In this document: positions 55,983 to 64,000 of the stretch, one piece after another
Numbering within the stretch: position 1 is the first letter of the stretch
Layout: the number at the start of each line of letters is the position of its first letter
Assembly: GCF_900105725.1 (NCBI RefSeq)
Contig: NZ_FNLM01000036.1
Coordinates: forward strand, 434,001 to 498,000
DNA from: Gordonia westfalica
GTDB taxonomy: Bacteria > Actinomycetota > Actinomycetes > Mycobacteriales > Mycobacteriaceae
DNA: 64,000 nucleotides
Direction of reading: 5' to 3'
Position numbers and translations under genes: made by a program
The notes under the pieces: model-generated
What the model was told of the DNA's origin: nothing
What the model saw: the letters and a program-made list of their open reading frames with translations, nothing else
Database searches by the model: none

Positions 55983-57575
55983 TCACACGTCGCGGTCGCC
56001 CTGTCCCTCCGCGAAGTCCAGGCGGCGGAGCGCGATACGGAGGACCTCGTCGTCGATGCGCCCGGCGTCGCGTTCTTCGATGAACACGGCGCGTTGCAGG
56101 TGCAGGAGTTCGGTGCGTATCCGCGAGCCCGCGGCCGTGGGACTCTCGCCGATCGCCTCGGGGCCGCGGCCGAGTTCCTCCCACGCCACGTTGCGCTGGG
56201 AGGTGATCCACTTGCGCATCAGGACCACCTGCATGCGGCGGGGATCGTCGTCGGCCAGGTCGGCGGCGATCTCGTCGAGTCGGTGCTCCGCTTCTCGTGA
56301 GGCCCGGTCCTGCGCGGCGGCGTACGCGAGTCGGTCCTGCGCGCGATCGTCGCCGGTGACGCCGAGCGTCCGGACCACCCAGGGCAGCGTGGTGCCCTGG
56401 ATCAGCAGCGTGCCCACCACGACGACGAACGTGAGGAACAGGATCTCCGCGCGTGCCGGGAACGGTTCGTGCGCCTCGGTCATCAACGGGATACCGAACG
56501 CGGCGGCGAGTGAGACCACCCCGCGCATTCCCGCCCACGACACGATGAACACCGATGACGGCGGCGGGAGGGGTTCGTGTTCGCGAATCCGGCGGACGAA
56601 CAGGCGTGGTAGGTATGCCGCCGGGTAGACCCAGATGAACCGGATCAGGATCGTGGCCGTGAGCACCGCCGCGGCGTCGATGCCGACCTGAACCCAGGAC
56701 TCGCCCTCGACGCCCTCGATGATGAACGGCATCTGAAGGCCGATGAGGAAGAAGACGAAGGCCTCGAGAATGACGTCGATCGACTTGCGTACGGCCTCGT
56801 CCTGCAGTCGGGTCGCGTAGCCGAGGCGCACGGAACGCTGACCGAGGAACAGGCCGGCGGTGACCACCGCGATGACGCCCGAGCAGTGCAGTTGTTCGGC
56901 GACGAAGTAGGTGCCGAAGGGCACCAGGATCCCGATGGCGGTCTCCATCGGCGGGTCGGTCAGCCAGACCCGCACCCACGAGACCGCCATGCCGAAGACG
57001 AGCCCGACCACGAGTCCGCCGATCGCCGCGATCGCGAAGGTCAGCAGGCCCTGTCCCAGGGAGGTGGTCAGGCCGACCGCGGCGCCAAGCGCGATCCGGA
57101 ACGCGGTGAGGGCTGTGGCGTCGTTGAGGAGACTCTCGCCGCCGAGCAGCGTCATGACCCGGCGGGGGAGTCCGAGGCGGCGGCCGATCGCCTGCGCGGA
57201 CACCGCATCGGGCGGGGCGACGACGGCACCGAGGACGAGCGCCGCGGACAGCGGGAGGTTGGGCACGGTGAGGTGGGCGACGATCCCGACCACGAGGGTC
57301 GTTGCCAGCGGCAATCCGACCGCGAGCATGCCGATGGCGCGCCAGTTGGCGCGGATCGCCTGGTAGGAGCTCTCCTGCGCGGCCGAGTAGAGAAGCGGCG
57401 GCAGGATCAGGAAGAGCACGAGTTCCGGGTCGAGTTCGGGCGCCGGCAGGTTGGGAATCCACCCGGCGGCCAGGCCGACGGTCACCAGGACGAGTGGCGA
57501 GGACAGTCCGTACCGACGGCAGAGAGCAGCGATGCCCACCGCGACGACCGCGACGAGTAGGAGCGATGCACCCAT
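55983..57575 (-). CDS. Na+/H+ antiporter, CPA1/NhaP family
   Basis: This 530-residue protein has 12-13 membrane helices (1-405) and a C-terminal cytoplasmic region of about 120 residues (about 410-530). Family hallmarks are FLILPPLLYSAAQES, APPDAVSAQAIGRRLGLPRRV (exchange Asp in PPDAV) and GGESLLNDATAL. It exchanges cytosolic Na+ or K+ for H+ in pH and salt homeostasis. The ATG is divergent from the UBP zinc-finger gene. Confidence 0.92.
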   Translation of the reverse strand: MGASLLLVAVVAVGIAALCRRYGLSSPLVLVTVGLAAGWIPNLPAPELDPELVLFLILPPLLYSAAQESSYQAIRANWRAIGMLAVGLPLATTLVVGIVAHLTVPNLPLSAALVLGAVVAPPDAVSAQAIGRRLGLPRRVMTLLGGESLLNDATALTAFRIALGAAVGLTTSLGQGLLTFAIAAIGGLVVGLVFGMAVSWVRVWLTDPPMETAIGILVPFGTYFVAEQLHCSGVIAVVTAGLFLGQRSVRLGYATRLQDEAVRKSIDVILEAFVFFLIGLQMPFIIEGVEGESWVQVGIDAAAVLTATILIRFIWVYPAAYLPRLFVRRIREHEPLPPPSSVFIVSWAGMRGVVSLAAAFGIPLMTEAHEPFPARAEILFLTFVVVVGTLLIQGTTLPWVVRTLGVTGDDRAQDRLAYAAAQDRASREAEHRLDEIAADLADDDPRRMQVVLMRKWITSQRNVAWEELGRGPEAIGESPTAAGSRIRTELLHLQRAVFIEERDAGRIDDEVLRIALRRLDFAEGQGDRDV

Positions 57576-57610
57576 CCGAGCGACTGTAATCGCCGGAAGC
57601 GCCGTTGATA

Positions 57611-57982
57611 ATGGTGACCATGCACATCTTTCGCCGGTCCTCGTCCCGCGGCGGTGACGCGTCGGGCCCGGCCCCCGGCGCCGACGACGCGTCGAACCCG
57701 TCCGCGCGCTGTCCCGAGCTGGCCGCGGTCGCGGGCGAAACGATCCCCGCGCCGGAACCCGCGCCGGGCGAGAAGCTCTGCTGCGAGGGATGTGTGGCGA
57801 TCGGGGAGGACCACTGGGCGCACCTGCGGATGTGTCTGCAGTGCGGCTATATCGGCTGCTGCGACTCCAGTCCGCGCCGGCATGCGACCGCGCACTTCCA
57901 CGAGGCCGCCCATCCGGTCATGCGGTCCGCCGAACCCGGCGAGACCTGGAGGTGGTGTTACGTGCACGAGGTGCTCGGTTGA
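57611..57982 (+). CDS. UBP-type zinc-finger protein
   Basis: This 123-residue protein has a low-complexity start and a C-terminal ZnF-UBP domain: CCEGCVAIGEDHWAHLRMCLQCGYIGCCDSS followed by RHATAHFHEAAHPVM and WRWCYVHE. This supplies the usual Cys/His zinc ligands. Bacterial versions usually stand alone or beside Na+/H+ antiporters, as here (the antiporter gene is divergent). Actinobacteria lack ubiquitin, so the ligand is unknown. ATGs at 57611 and 57620 are both possible. Confidence 0.85.
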   Translation: MVTMHIFRRSSSRGGDASGPAPGADDASNPSARCPELAAVAGETIPAPEPAPGEKLCCEGCVAIGEDHWAHLRMCLQCGYIGCCDSSPRRHATAHFHEAAHPVMRSAEPGETWRWCYVHEVLG

Positions 57983-58056
57983 GAGTCGCACCACGACACC
58001 GCGCAACCGGGTGTCACCCTGGCGGATCAGGTATTCACGACAAGTAGGATTTGGGA

Positions 58057-59726
58057 ATGACGTCGAACAGCGACAGCGCGACCAGCGCGGATCAGCCGGC
58101 GCCGACGATCGGCCCGCCGGACGTTATCGGCACGCCGCTGAGTCCGACGGCGACCAAGGTGATGGTGCTCGGTGCGGGCGAACTCGGCAAGGAAGTCGTG
58201 ATCGCATTCCAGCGCCTCGGCGTCGAGGTCGTCGCAGTGGACCGGTACGCCAACGCACCCGGCCAGCAGGTCGCCCATCATGCCGAGGTCATCGACATGA
58301 CCGACCCCGAGGCGCTGCTCGCCGTCATCGACAAGCATCGGCCCGCCTACGTGGTGCCGGAGATCGAGGCCATCGCCACCGAGGCCCTCGTCGACGTCGC
58401 GGAACGTGGCGTCGCCGAGGTCATCCCGACGGCGAGCGCCGTGGTCGCGACCATGAACCGCGAGGGCATCAGACGCCTCGCCGACGAGGAACTGGGCCTC
58501 CCGACGTCGCCGTACCTCTTCGCCGACACCCTCGAGGAACTGGCCGAGGCCGCCGGGCAGATCGGCTTCCCGTGCGTCGTGAAGCCGGTGATGTCGTCCT
58601 CCGGCAAGGGACAGTCGGTCCTACGCGGACCCGACGACGTCGCGTCGGCGTGGGAGACCGCGAACACCGGCGGCCGCGTGCAGGGCAACCGCGTCATCGT
58701 CGAGGGCTTCATCGAATTCGACTACGAGATAACGCTTCTCGCGGTGCGTGCGATCGATCCGCGAACCGGGTCCCTCACCTCCCACTTCTGTGCGCCGATC
58801 GGCCACCGGCAGATCAACGGCGACTACGTGGAGAGCTGGCAGCCGCATGAGATGAGTCCGGACGCGCACGCATCCGCGACGTCGATCGCGGCGCGCATCG
58901 CCACCGCGCTCGGCGACGGAAAGCTTGCCGGCCGTGGTGTTTTCGGTGTCGAGCTGTTCGTCAAGGGGACGACGTCTACTTCTCCGAGGTCAGTCCGCGG
59001 CCGCACGACACCGGTCTCGTCACCATGGCGACCCAGCGGTTGTCGGAGTTCGAGATGCACGCCCGCGCGATTCTCGGCCTGCCCGTCGACGTCACGCTGG
59101 CGTCGCCCGGCGCCTCGGCGGTCATCTACGGACAACTCGACCAGGCCGCCATCGGATTCGAGAACGTCGCCGCGGCACTCTCGGTGCCCGAGACCGACAT
59201 CCGCCTGTTCGGCAAGCCGGAGAGCTTCCACCGCCGGCGCATGGGTGTGGTCACCGCGACCGCCGACGACGTTCCCGCCGCCCGCGAACGCGCCGTGCGC
59301 GCGGCGTCGCTGGTGACGCCGGTACGCGGTCGGGCCGCGGTCCGCAAGGCGACGGTCCTGCCGCCGCCCCCGGCCCCGCCCGCACCTCCGCGCCGTCCCG
59401 GCCCACCGCCGGGACATGCCGGACCTCCGAAGGGTCCTGCCGGTCCTCCGCCCGGACCCGCGGGGCCTCCGCCCGGGCCTGCCGGTCCTCCGCCCGGCCG
59501 TCCCGTCCCGCCGCCCGGCCGTGTGCCGGCCCCCGTTCCGCGACCGGTGCCCCGGCCCACCGGCGGTCCCGGCGGTCAGCGGCCGATCGCACCTCCCGGG
59601 GCACCCCGTCCGGCCGGTCCTCCGCGCCCGGCATCCCAGGGCCAGTCCCCGGTGATGACGTCCCTGGTGAAGACCGGGGACTCCGCCGACGACGTGGCCC
59701 CCGGGTCACCCGTCGCCGGCGAGTGA
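58057..59726 (+). CDS. purT: PurT, formate-dependent GAR transformylase, with one frameshift and a Pro-rich tail
   Basis: This ATP-grasp enzyme converts GAR, formate and ATP to formyl-GAR in purine synthesis. The first frame covers [30 protein letters not shown] through [11 protein letters not shown] (to about 58968). The second resumes with [12 protein letters not shown] sequence and [21 protein letters not shown]. One G is missing at the run 58965-58968; restoring it gives the expected [17 protein letters not shown]. The repaired protein is about 556 residues. After the normal end it has an unusual tail of about 125 residues with four AGPPPGP heptads. The missing base may be a sequencing error. 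Confidence 0.88.
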
Positions 59727-59741
59727 CCGGGATATCCACAG

Positions 59742-60221
59742 GTGCCGCTCTGGGGTGAGCTGCTCGTCGCGGCCGTCATCGTCGTCGGGCTGATCGGGAT
59801 CGTCGTCCCGATCCTGCCCGGAACACTGTTGATCGCCTCCGCGCTGTTCGTCTGGGCGCTCGTCGTGGGCGGCTGGGCGTGGTCGGTGTTCGCCGCGGCC
59901 GTCCTGGCGCTCGTCGTGGGCGAGGTCATCAAGTACCTCGTCGCCGGTAAGTCGTTGCGCACGGACGGGATTCCGAACCGGACCGTCGTCATCGGCGGAC
60001 TCGTCGGGATCGTCGGATTCTTCGTCGTACCGGTGATCGGTCTGCTGCTCGGTTTCGTCGTCGGCGCGGTGCTCTCCGAACTCGTACGCACCCGGAGTCT
60101 CGAGCAGGCGTGGCGTGGTGCGCTGGCCGCGCTGAAGGCGGCGGCCAAGACGATCGGCATCGAACTCCTCTTCGCGCTCGTCGCCACCAGTATCTGGACG
60201 GGCGGGGCCTTCGCCTGGTGA
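59742..60221 (+). CDS. DUF456 membrane protein
   Basis: This 159-residue protein has four to five hydrophobic helices, beginning LLVAAVIVVGLIGIVVPILPGTLLI and including the glycine-rich VVIGGLVGIVGFFVVPVIGLLLGFVVGAVLSEL typical of DUF456. It has a GTG start 15 bp after purT. Function unknown. Confidence 0.85.
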   Translation: MPLWGELLVAAVIVVGLIGIVVPILPGTLLIASALFVWALVVGGWAWSVFAAAVLALVVGEVIKYLVAGKSLRTDGIPNRTVVIGGLVGIVGFFVVPVIGLLLGFVVGAVLSELVRTRSLEQAWRGALAALKAAAKTIGIELLFALVATSIWTGGAFAW

Positions 60222-60266
60222 AGGTGGTCTGAGCTGCCACTTTCGGTCGGTGTGACCGCAATCACG

Positions 60267-60311
60267 ATACAATGTGTATTGTCGTGGTCCGTTGGGTACT
60301 ACCGACCGGTA
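60267..60311. promoter_or_regulatory. Two dyads before the reductase-desaturase operon, candidate TetR-type operators
   Basis: ATACA-ATG-TGTAT (60267-60279) overlaps a second reading ACAAT-GTGT-ATTGT (60269-60282) and includes TACAAT, a good -10 match. Nearby, TACCG-AC-CGGTA covers 60300-60311. Desaturase operons of this group are often under TetR-family control (inference). Confidence 0.5.
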
Positions 60312-60345
60312 ACTCCAGCCGGGAGAACCACGGAGGGGGATCAGC

Positions 60346-61461
60346 GTGAACCTGCTCAAATGGAGCAAGCGACCGGCGGCGGACGTCGAGGCGCGCAAAC
60401 CGGGGATCAATGTGCTTCGCGGACTGGTGGCGCGGGCGACCACTCCGCTGCTCCCCGATGACTATCTCCATCTGGTCAATCCGCTGTGGAGTGCGCGCGA
60501 GCTGCGGGGCAAGGTCCTCGACGTCACCAAGGAGACCGACGACACCGCGACGGTGACGATCCGCACCGGCTGGGGGTTCCCCGAGAGCTACAAGCCGGGA
60601 CAGTACGTCGGGATCGGCCTGCAGATCGACGGCCGGTGGCACTGGCGGTCGTATTCGCTCACCTCGATCGGAACGTCCGAGCAGGACAAGACCATCGCCA
60701 TCACGGTGAAGGCGAATCCCGACGGATTCCTGTCGTCTCATCTCGTCGACGGCGTGAATCCCGGTTCCATCATCCGGTTGCAGTCACCCAGGGGCGATTT
60801 CCATCTACCGGAACCGGTACCGGGCAAGATCCTCTTCGTCACCGCAGGTAGCGGCATCACCCCGGTCATCGCGATGCTGCGCCAGCTGAGTTCGCACGGG
60901 CAGACGCCGGACATCGTCCACATCCACTCCGCCCCCACCCGGGAGGACGTGATCTTCCTCGACGAGATGGAGAAGCTCGCCGACGAAGCCGAGCAGTACC
61001 AACTCGATCTCCAGTTGACCAGGGAGATGGGCAAATTCGACGTAGCCCGGATGGACGAGTGGGCGCCGGATTGGCGTGAGCGGGAATGCTGGGCCTGCGG
61101 GCCGGTGGCGTTGCTCGACGCGATGGAGGCGCACTACGAGGACGGCGGCCTGCGAGACCGGCTGCACATCGAACGGTTCACCATCGCCCGCACCGATCAC
61201 GGCGGGGAGGGCGGCACCGTTCGGTTCTCGATCTCCGACAAGGAGGTCGAGATCGACGGTGCGACAACACTTCTCGAGGCAGGCGAGGATCTCGGCATCC
61301 AGATGCCGTTCGGCTGCCGGATGGGGATCTGCCAGACCTGCGTCGTCCCGCTGGCGGGCGGGTACGTGCGTGATCTGCGCACCGGCGAGGAACGCCGCGA
61401 AGGAGAACGAATCCAGACATGCATCAGCGCCGTGTCTGGTGAATGCACCCTCGATCTGTAG
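60346..61461 (+). CDS. Ferredoxin reductase for the acyl-CoA desaturase (Rv3230c-like)
   Basis: This 371-residue protein has an FAD domain (RSYSLTS, flavin-binding), an NAD(P)H domain (ILFVTAGSGITPVIAMLRQL, ECWACGP) and a C-terminal plant-type 2Fe-2S domain (PFGCRMGICQTCVVPL plus a late Cys in QTCIS). It delivers electrons from NADPH to the desaturase encoded 8 bp downstream, as Rv3230c does for DesA3. GTG start after GGAGGGGG. Confidence 0.93.
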   Translation: MNLLKWSKRPAADVEARKPGINVLRGLVARATTPLLPDDYLHLVNPLWSARELRGKVLDVTKETDDTATVTIRTGWGFPESYKPGQYVGIGLQIDGRWHWRSYSLTSIGTSEQDKTIAITVKANPDGFLSSHLVDGVNPGSIIRLQSPRGDFHLPEPVPGKILFVTAGSGITPVIAMLRQLSSHGQTPDIVHIHSAPTREDVIFLDEMEKLADEAEQYQLDLQLTREMGKFDVARMDEWAPDWRERECWACGPVALLDAMEAHYEDGGLRDRLHIERFTIARTDHGGEGGTVRFSISDKEVEIDGATTLLEAGEDLGIQMPFGCRMGICQTCVVPLAGGYVRDLRTGEERREGERIQTCISAVSGECTLDL

Positions 61462-61469
61462 GAGGCTTC

Positions 61470-62732
61470 ATGGCCATCACCGACATCGATCAGTACGCAC
61501 ATCTCACCGACAGCGACATCGAGACCCTCGGAGCCGAACTCGACGCCATCCGACGGGACATCGAGGACTCCCGCGGTGAACGCGACGCCCGATACATCCG
61601 CCGCGCCATCACTCTCCAGCGCGGTCTCGCGGCCGGCGGGCGACTCGCCTTGATGTTCAGCAACAAGAAGGTCGCCTGGGCTGCCGGTACCGCGATGCTC
61701 TCGCTGGCCAAGATCATCGAGAACATGGAACTCGGGCACAACGTGATGCACGGGCAGTGGGATTGGATGAACGACCCGGAGGTGCACTCGTCGTCGTGGG
61801 AGTGGGACACCACCTGCCCGAGCGTGCAGTGGAAGCATTCCCACAACTTCGTCCACCACAAGTACACGAACGTCGTCGGGATGGACGACGATGTGGGCTA
61901 CGGAATCCTGCGTGTCACCCGGGATCAGCCGTGGGAGTGGTGGAATCTGGGCAACCCGATCTACAACCTGACCCTCGGCACGTTCTTCGAATACGGTGTG
62001 GCGCTCCATCATCTGGAGACAGAGAAGCTCCGCAACGGTGAGAAGACGTACCGTCAGGCCGCGAAGGATCTGCGGGTGATCGGCACCAAGGTCGGCAAGC
62101 AGGCCGCCAAGGACTATCTGATCTATCCGGCCCTGGCGGGGCCCCACTGGAAGACGACGATCACCGCGAACTTCACCGCCAACATCATCCGCAACTACTG
62201 GGCGTACATGGTCATCTTCTGCGGCCATTTCCCCGACGGCGCGGAGAAGTTCACCGTCGCGGAGTTCGAGAATGAGGACCAGCCGCGCTGGTACCTGCGA
62301 CAGATGTTGGGCTCGGCCAACTTCAAGGCCGGCCCGCTGATGCGATTCATGAGTGGCAACCTCAGTCACCAGATCGAACACCACCTGTTCCCCGACCTGC
62401 CCAGCAGTCGCTACGAGGAGATCGGCGTGCGGGTGCGGGAACTGTGCGACAAGTACGACCTGCCGTACACGACGGGTTCGATCCTGCACCAGTACTTCCA
62501 GTCGTTCCGCACGATCGCCAAACTCGCGCTACCGAATTCGTTGCTCAAGGCGACCGCCGATGATGCGCCGGAGACGGCCTCGGAGCTTCGGTTCGCGATC
62601 CGCGAGGGGATGGCCGACAGTTTCCGCGTCGACCCGGCGACCGGTAAGCGTCGCGGACTGCGAACCGCCCTGCGGGAGCTGCGGAACTCGCCTGTGCGGG
62701 CGGCGAACGTGGGCCGGGCCGCAAGCGCCTAG
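61470..62732 (+). CDS. Membrane fatty acid / acyl-CoA delta-9 desaturase (DesA3-like)
   Basis: This 420-residue diiron membrane desaturase has the three His boxes GHNVMHGQW, HSHNFVHHKYT and HQIEHHLFPD. It inserts a double bond, probably making oleoyl from stearoyl chains for membrane lipids. GGAGG overlaps the stop of its reductase, so the pair is co-translated. A hairpin terminator-like structure follows. Similarity to the DesA3/Rv3230c pair of M. tuberculosis is strong in layout and motifs. Confidence 0.93.
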   Translation: MAITDIDQYAHLTDSDIETLGAELDAIRRDIEDSRGERDARYIRRAITLQRGLAAGGRLALMFSNKKVAWAAGTAMLSLAKIIENMELGHNVMHGQWDWMNDPEVHSSSWEWDTTCPSVQWKHSHNFVHHKYTNVVGMDDDVGYGILRVTRDQPWEWWNLGNPIYNLTLGTFFEYGVALHHLETEKLRNGEKTYRQAAKDLRVIGTKVGKQAAKDYLIYPALAGPHWKTTITANFTANIIRNYWAYMVIFCGHFPDGAEKFTVAEFENEDQPRWYLRQMLGSANFKAGPLMRFMSGNLSHQIEHHLFPDLPSSRYEEIGVRVRELCDKYDLPYTTGSILHQYFQSFRTIAKLALPNSLLKATADDAPETASELRFAIREGMADSFRVDPATGKRRGLRTALRELRNSPVRAANVGRAASA

Positions 62733-62760
62733 GGGGCATCGGAAACCGCTGTGCCACCGC

Positions 62761-62805
62761 AGATGTCGCGCATCGTGACGAACGGCGCCACGATACGCGA
62801 CATCT
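62761..62805. terminator. Hairpin after the desaturase gene
   Basis: AGATGTCGCGCATCGTG pairs with CACGATACGCGACATCT (16 of 17) around an 11-base loop. There is no T-run. It probably acts as a terminator or 3' stabiliser. Confidence 0.75.
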
Positions 62806-62842
62806 ACGAAACCGTCTCCGGGGCTGCGGAGTCCATGCCAGA

Positions 62843-63744
62843 ATGGCGGCTGTGCGCATCGGGATGACGATGCCCGTGATGGAGCCGGACCTCGACGCAG
62901 GCACCCTCCACTCGTGGGCCACCACCATCGACGACGGTCCGTTCAGCTCCCTGTGCTGGGGTGAGCGGATGGCGTTCGACAACCCCGAGTGCCTGACGTT
63001 CCTCGGTGCGGTGGCCGCGTGGACCCGGCGCGTCCCCCTGGTCATGACCGTCGTCGTACCGCAGTTGCACGACCCGGTGATGCTCGCGAAGTCGCTGGCC
63101 ACCGGAGATCTGTTGTCGGAGGGCCGCCTGACGGTGGCGCTCGGGGTCGGTGGGCGTCATGAGGACTACCGGGCCGTGGGCGCGGACCCGTCCACGCAGA
63201 CGATGCGGCAACTCGCCGAACGAGCCGCCACGATGAAGCGGGTGTGGTCCGGCGAGAAACTGACCGAGTCGGTGCTGCCGGTCGGTCCGCCCCCGCATCG
63301 CAAGGGCGGTCCGGTGCTACACGTCGGCACCACGGGACCCAAGACCATCCGAAGCGCCGTCGACTGGGCCGACGGCATCGCCGGGGTCACCCTCGATCTC
63401 GACGCCGTCGAGCAGAACGAACTGTTCGACGTCGCGCGCTCGGCGTGGGCCGAGGCCGGAAGGCCGGCACCGCATCTCGCGACGTCGTTCTGGTTCGCGA
63501 TCGGTGACGGTGACGGTCCGCGCGTGCAGGTGACGCGGCACCTGCACCACTACATGAACTGGATTCCGTCGGAGTTCGTCGACGCCATCGCACCCACCAC
63601 GGGGTGGGCGGGTACCGAGGCCGAACTCGGGAGGTGCTCCGCCGCTTCGCCGACATCGGTACCGACGAGGTACAGCTCATCCCGACGAGTACGGACCCCG
63701 ATCAGCTCCGACGCGCCGCCGATGTCGTCGCGGCGTTCGCCTGA
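62843..63744 (+). CDS. LLM-class F420-dependent oxidoreductase, with one frameshift
   Basis: This luciferase-like TIM-barrel protein has RIGMTMPVMEP, LVMTVVVPQLHDPVMLAKSLATGDLLSEGRLTVALGVGGR and GTTGPKTIRSAVDWADGIAG, the usual F420/FMN-binding pattern. The frame opened at 62843 loses similarity after TEAELG (about 63630). The expected ending EVLRRFADIGTDEVQLIPTSTDPDQLRRAADVV is present in the -1 frame and stops at 63744. One missing G in the run near 63629-63632 explains it. It may be a sequencing error or a real lesion. Substrate unknown. Confidence 0.85.
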
Positions 63745-63759
63745 CCGGTCTCGAAAACC

Positions 63760-63809
63760 AGAGATGCGGCAGTTGGTTCCGGATTCCGGAACCAACTGCC
63801 GCAATCTCT
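63760..63809. terminator. Strong hairpin between convergent genes
   Basis: GCGGCAGTTGGTTCCG pairs perfectly with CGGAACCAACTGCCGC, extended by AGAGA / TCTCT outside a one-base bulge. It lies between the LLM gene (+) and the MFS gene (-). Confidence 0.88.
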
Positions 63810-63815
63810 GTCTGC

Positions 63816-64000
63816 CTACTGGTGGCCGGCGTTTGCCCTGGGCTTGAGCATCACCATGCACAGCACGGCGGCGGCGGCCGAGAGGACGCCCGAGAAGACC
63901 AGGCACACCTGCATGCCGTCGAGGAAGGCGTCGCCGACAGCGTTCATGACCGTGGGGGTGTCGGCGCCGAGGTCGAGCCCGGCGACCGCACCCAGGCCCT
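63816..64000 (-). CDS. MFS transporter, DHA2 (EmrB/QacA) type, C-terminal part only
   Basis: The minus strand from the window edge reads an open frame ending at 63816: ...GLDLGADTPTVMNAVGDAFLDGMQVCLVFSGVLSAAAAVLCMVMLKPRANAGHQ. One hydrophobic helix near the end and the AFLDGM...F..V..A motif are typical of the last helix of 14-span drug-efflux MFS proteins. The start is outside the window. Confidence 0.7.
   Translation of the reverse strand, partial: GLGAVAGLDLGADTPTVMNAVGDAFLDGMQVCLVFSGVLSAAAAVLCMVMLKPRANAGHQ

Noticed and set aside
58057..59726. Two separate genes (short PurT and a Pro-rich protein)
   Set aside because: The second frame starts inside the conserved PurT ATP-grasp end. One missing base explains the split better.

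Overview
The window is high-GC DNA with short intergenic gaps, GTG/TTG starts and frequent 4-bp start/stop overlaps. Gene content points to a mycolic-acid actinobacterium, most likely Gordonia or a close relative (inference). The supporting genes are a ttfA (TMM transport factor)-pyrE-SpoU methylase block, a DesA3-type desaturase with its reductase, F420-type PPOX and LLM oxidoreductases, kdpFABC-kdpDE, and an fba / Rv0361-like / DUF3151 / Rv0358-like / purA neighbourhood that resembles the M. tuberculosis fba-purA region as I remember it.

Layout. (1) 1-4790 is an accessory, somewhat A/T-richer edge. It holds a DUF262-HNH (GmrSD-like) gene split by a complete IS3-family element (1085-2370, 4-bp target duplication GTGA), facing an OLD-like ATPase/TOPRIM protein. 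(2) 4791-9661 has clpB behind two HAIR-like HspR sites and an ECF-type promoter, a GIY-YIG protein, and an orphan sigK. (3) 9883-11641 carries tag, a maleate-isomerase/arylmalonate-decarboxylase-like enzyme and a PPOX protein. (4) 11803-19884 is a complete K+ ATPase locus: a small membrane ORF, kdpF, kdpA, kdpB, kdpC, kdpD and kdpE, with three helically phased direct repeats upstream.

(5) 20837-37040 is a catabolic island. One divergon contains a second racemase-like enzyme, an amidase, a DUF3830 protein and a GntR/FCD regulator, followed by a ProP-like MHS importer. A long minus-strand operon runs from 35591 down to 25882: class III aminotransferase, FAD/Fe-S dehydrogenase, aldehyde dehydrogenase, DoeA-like M24 hydrolase, class I aminotransferase and M20 deacylase. 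The dyad ATTGT-N2-ACAAT occurs at both promoter regions of the island and also in front of the distant racemase-like gene at 10506, which defines a candidate GntR regulon. The enzyme set resembles an ectoine/N-acyl-diamine degradation pathway in a non-standard form. It is the most interesting system here.

(6) 37090-51999 is conserved core: ttfA, pyrE, SpoU methylase, DedA, DUF368, fba, an acidic membrane protein, DUF3151, a FUSC protein, a CDF metal exporter, a Tat lipoprotein deacetylase, an MHS transporter and purA. (7) 52254-64000 holds a carotenoid oxygenase, a class III cyclase, a small secreted protein, a Na+/H+ antiporter, a UBP zinc finger, purT, DUF456, ferredoxin reductase plus desaturase, an LLM oxidoreductase, and the end of an MFS gene.

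Two genes (purT and the LLM oxidoreductase) each break frame by one missing base at a G run, which suggests sequence errors. Several tandem repeats (37, 39 and 39 bp) and long hairpins fill the intergenic gaps. I saw no tRNA, rRNA or CRISPR array.
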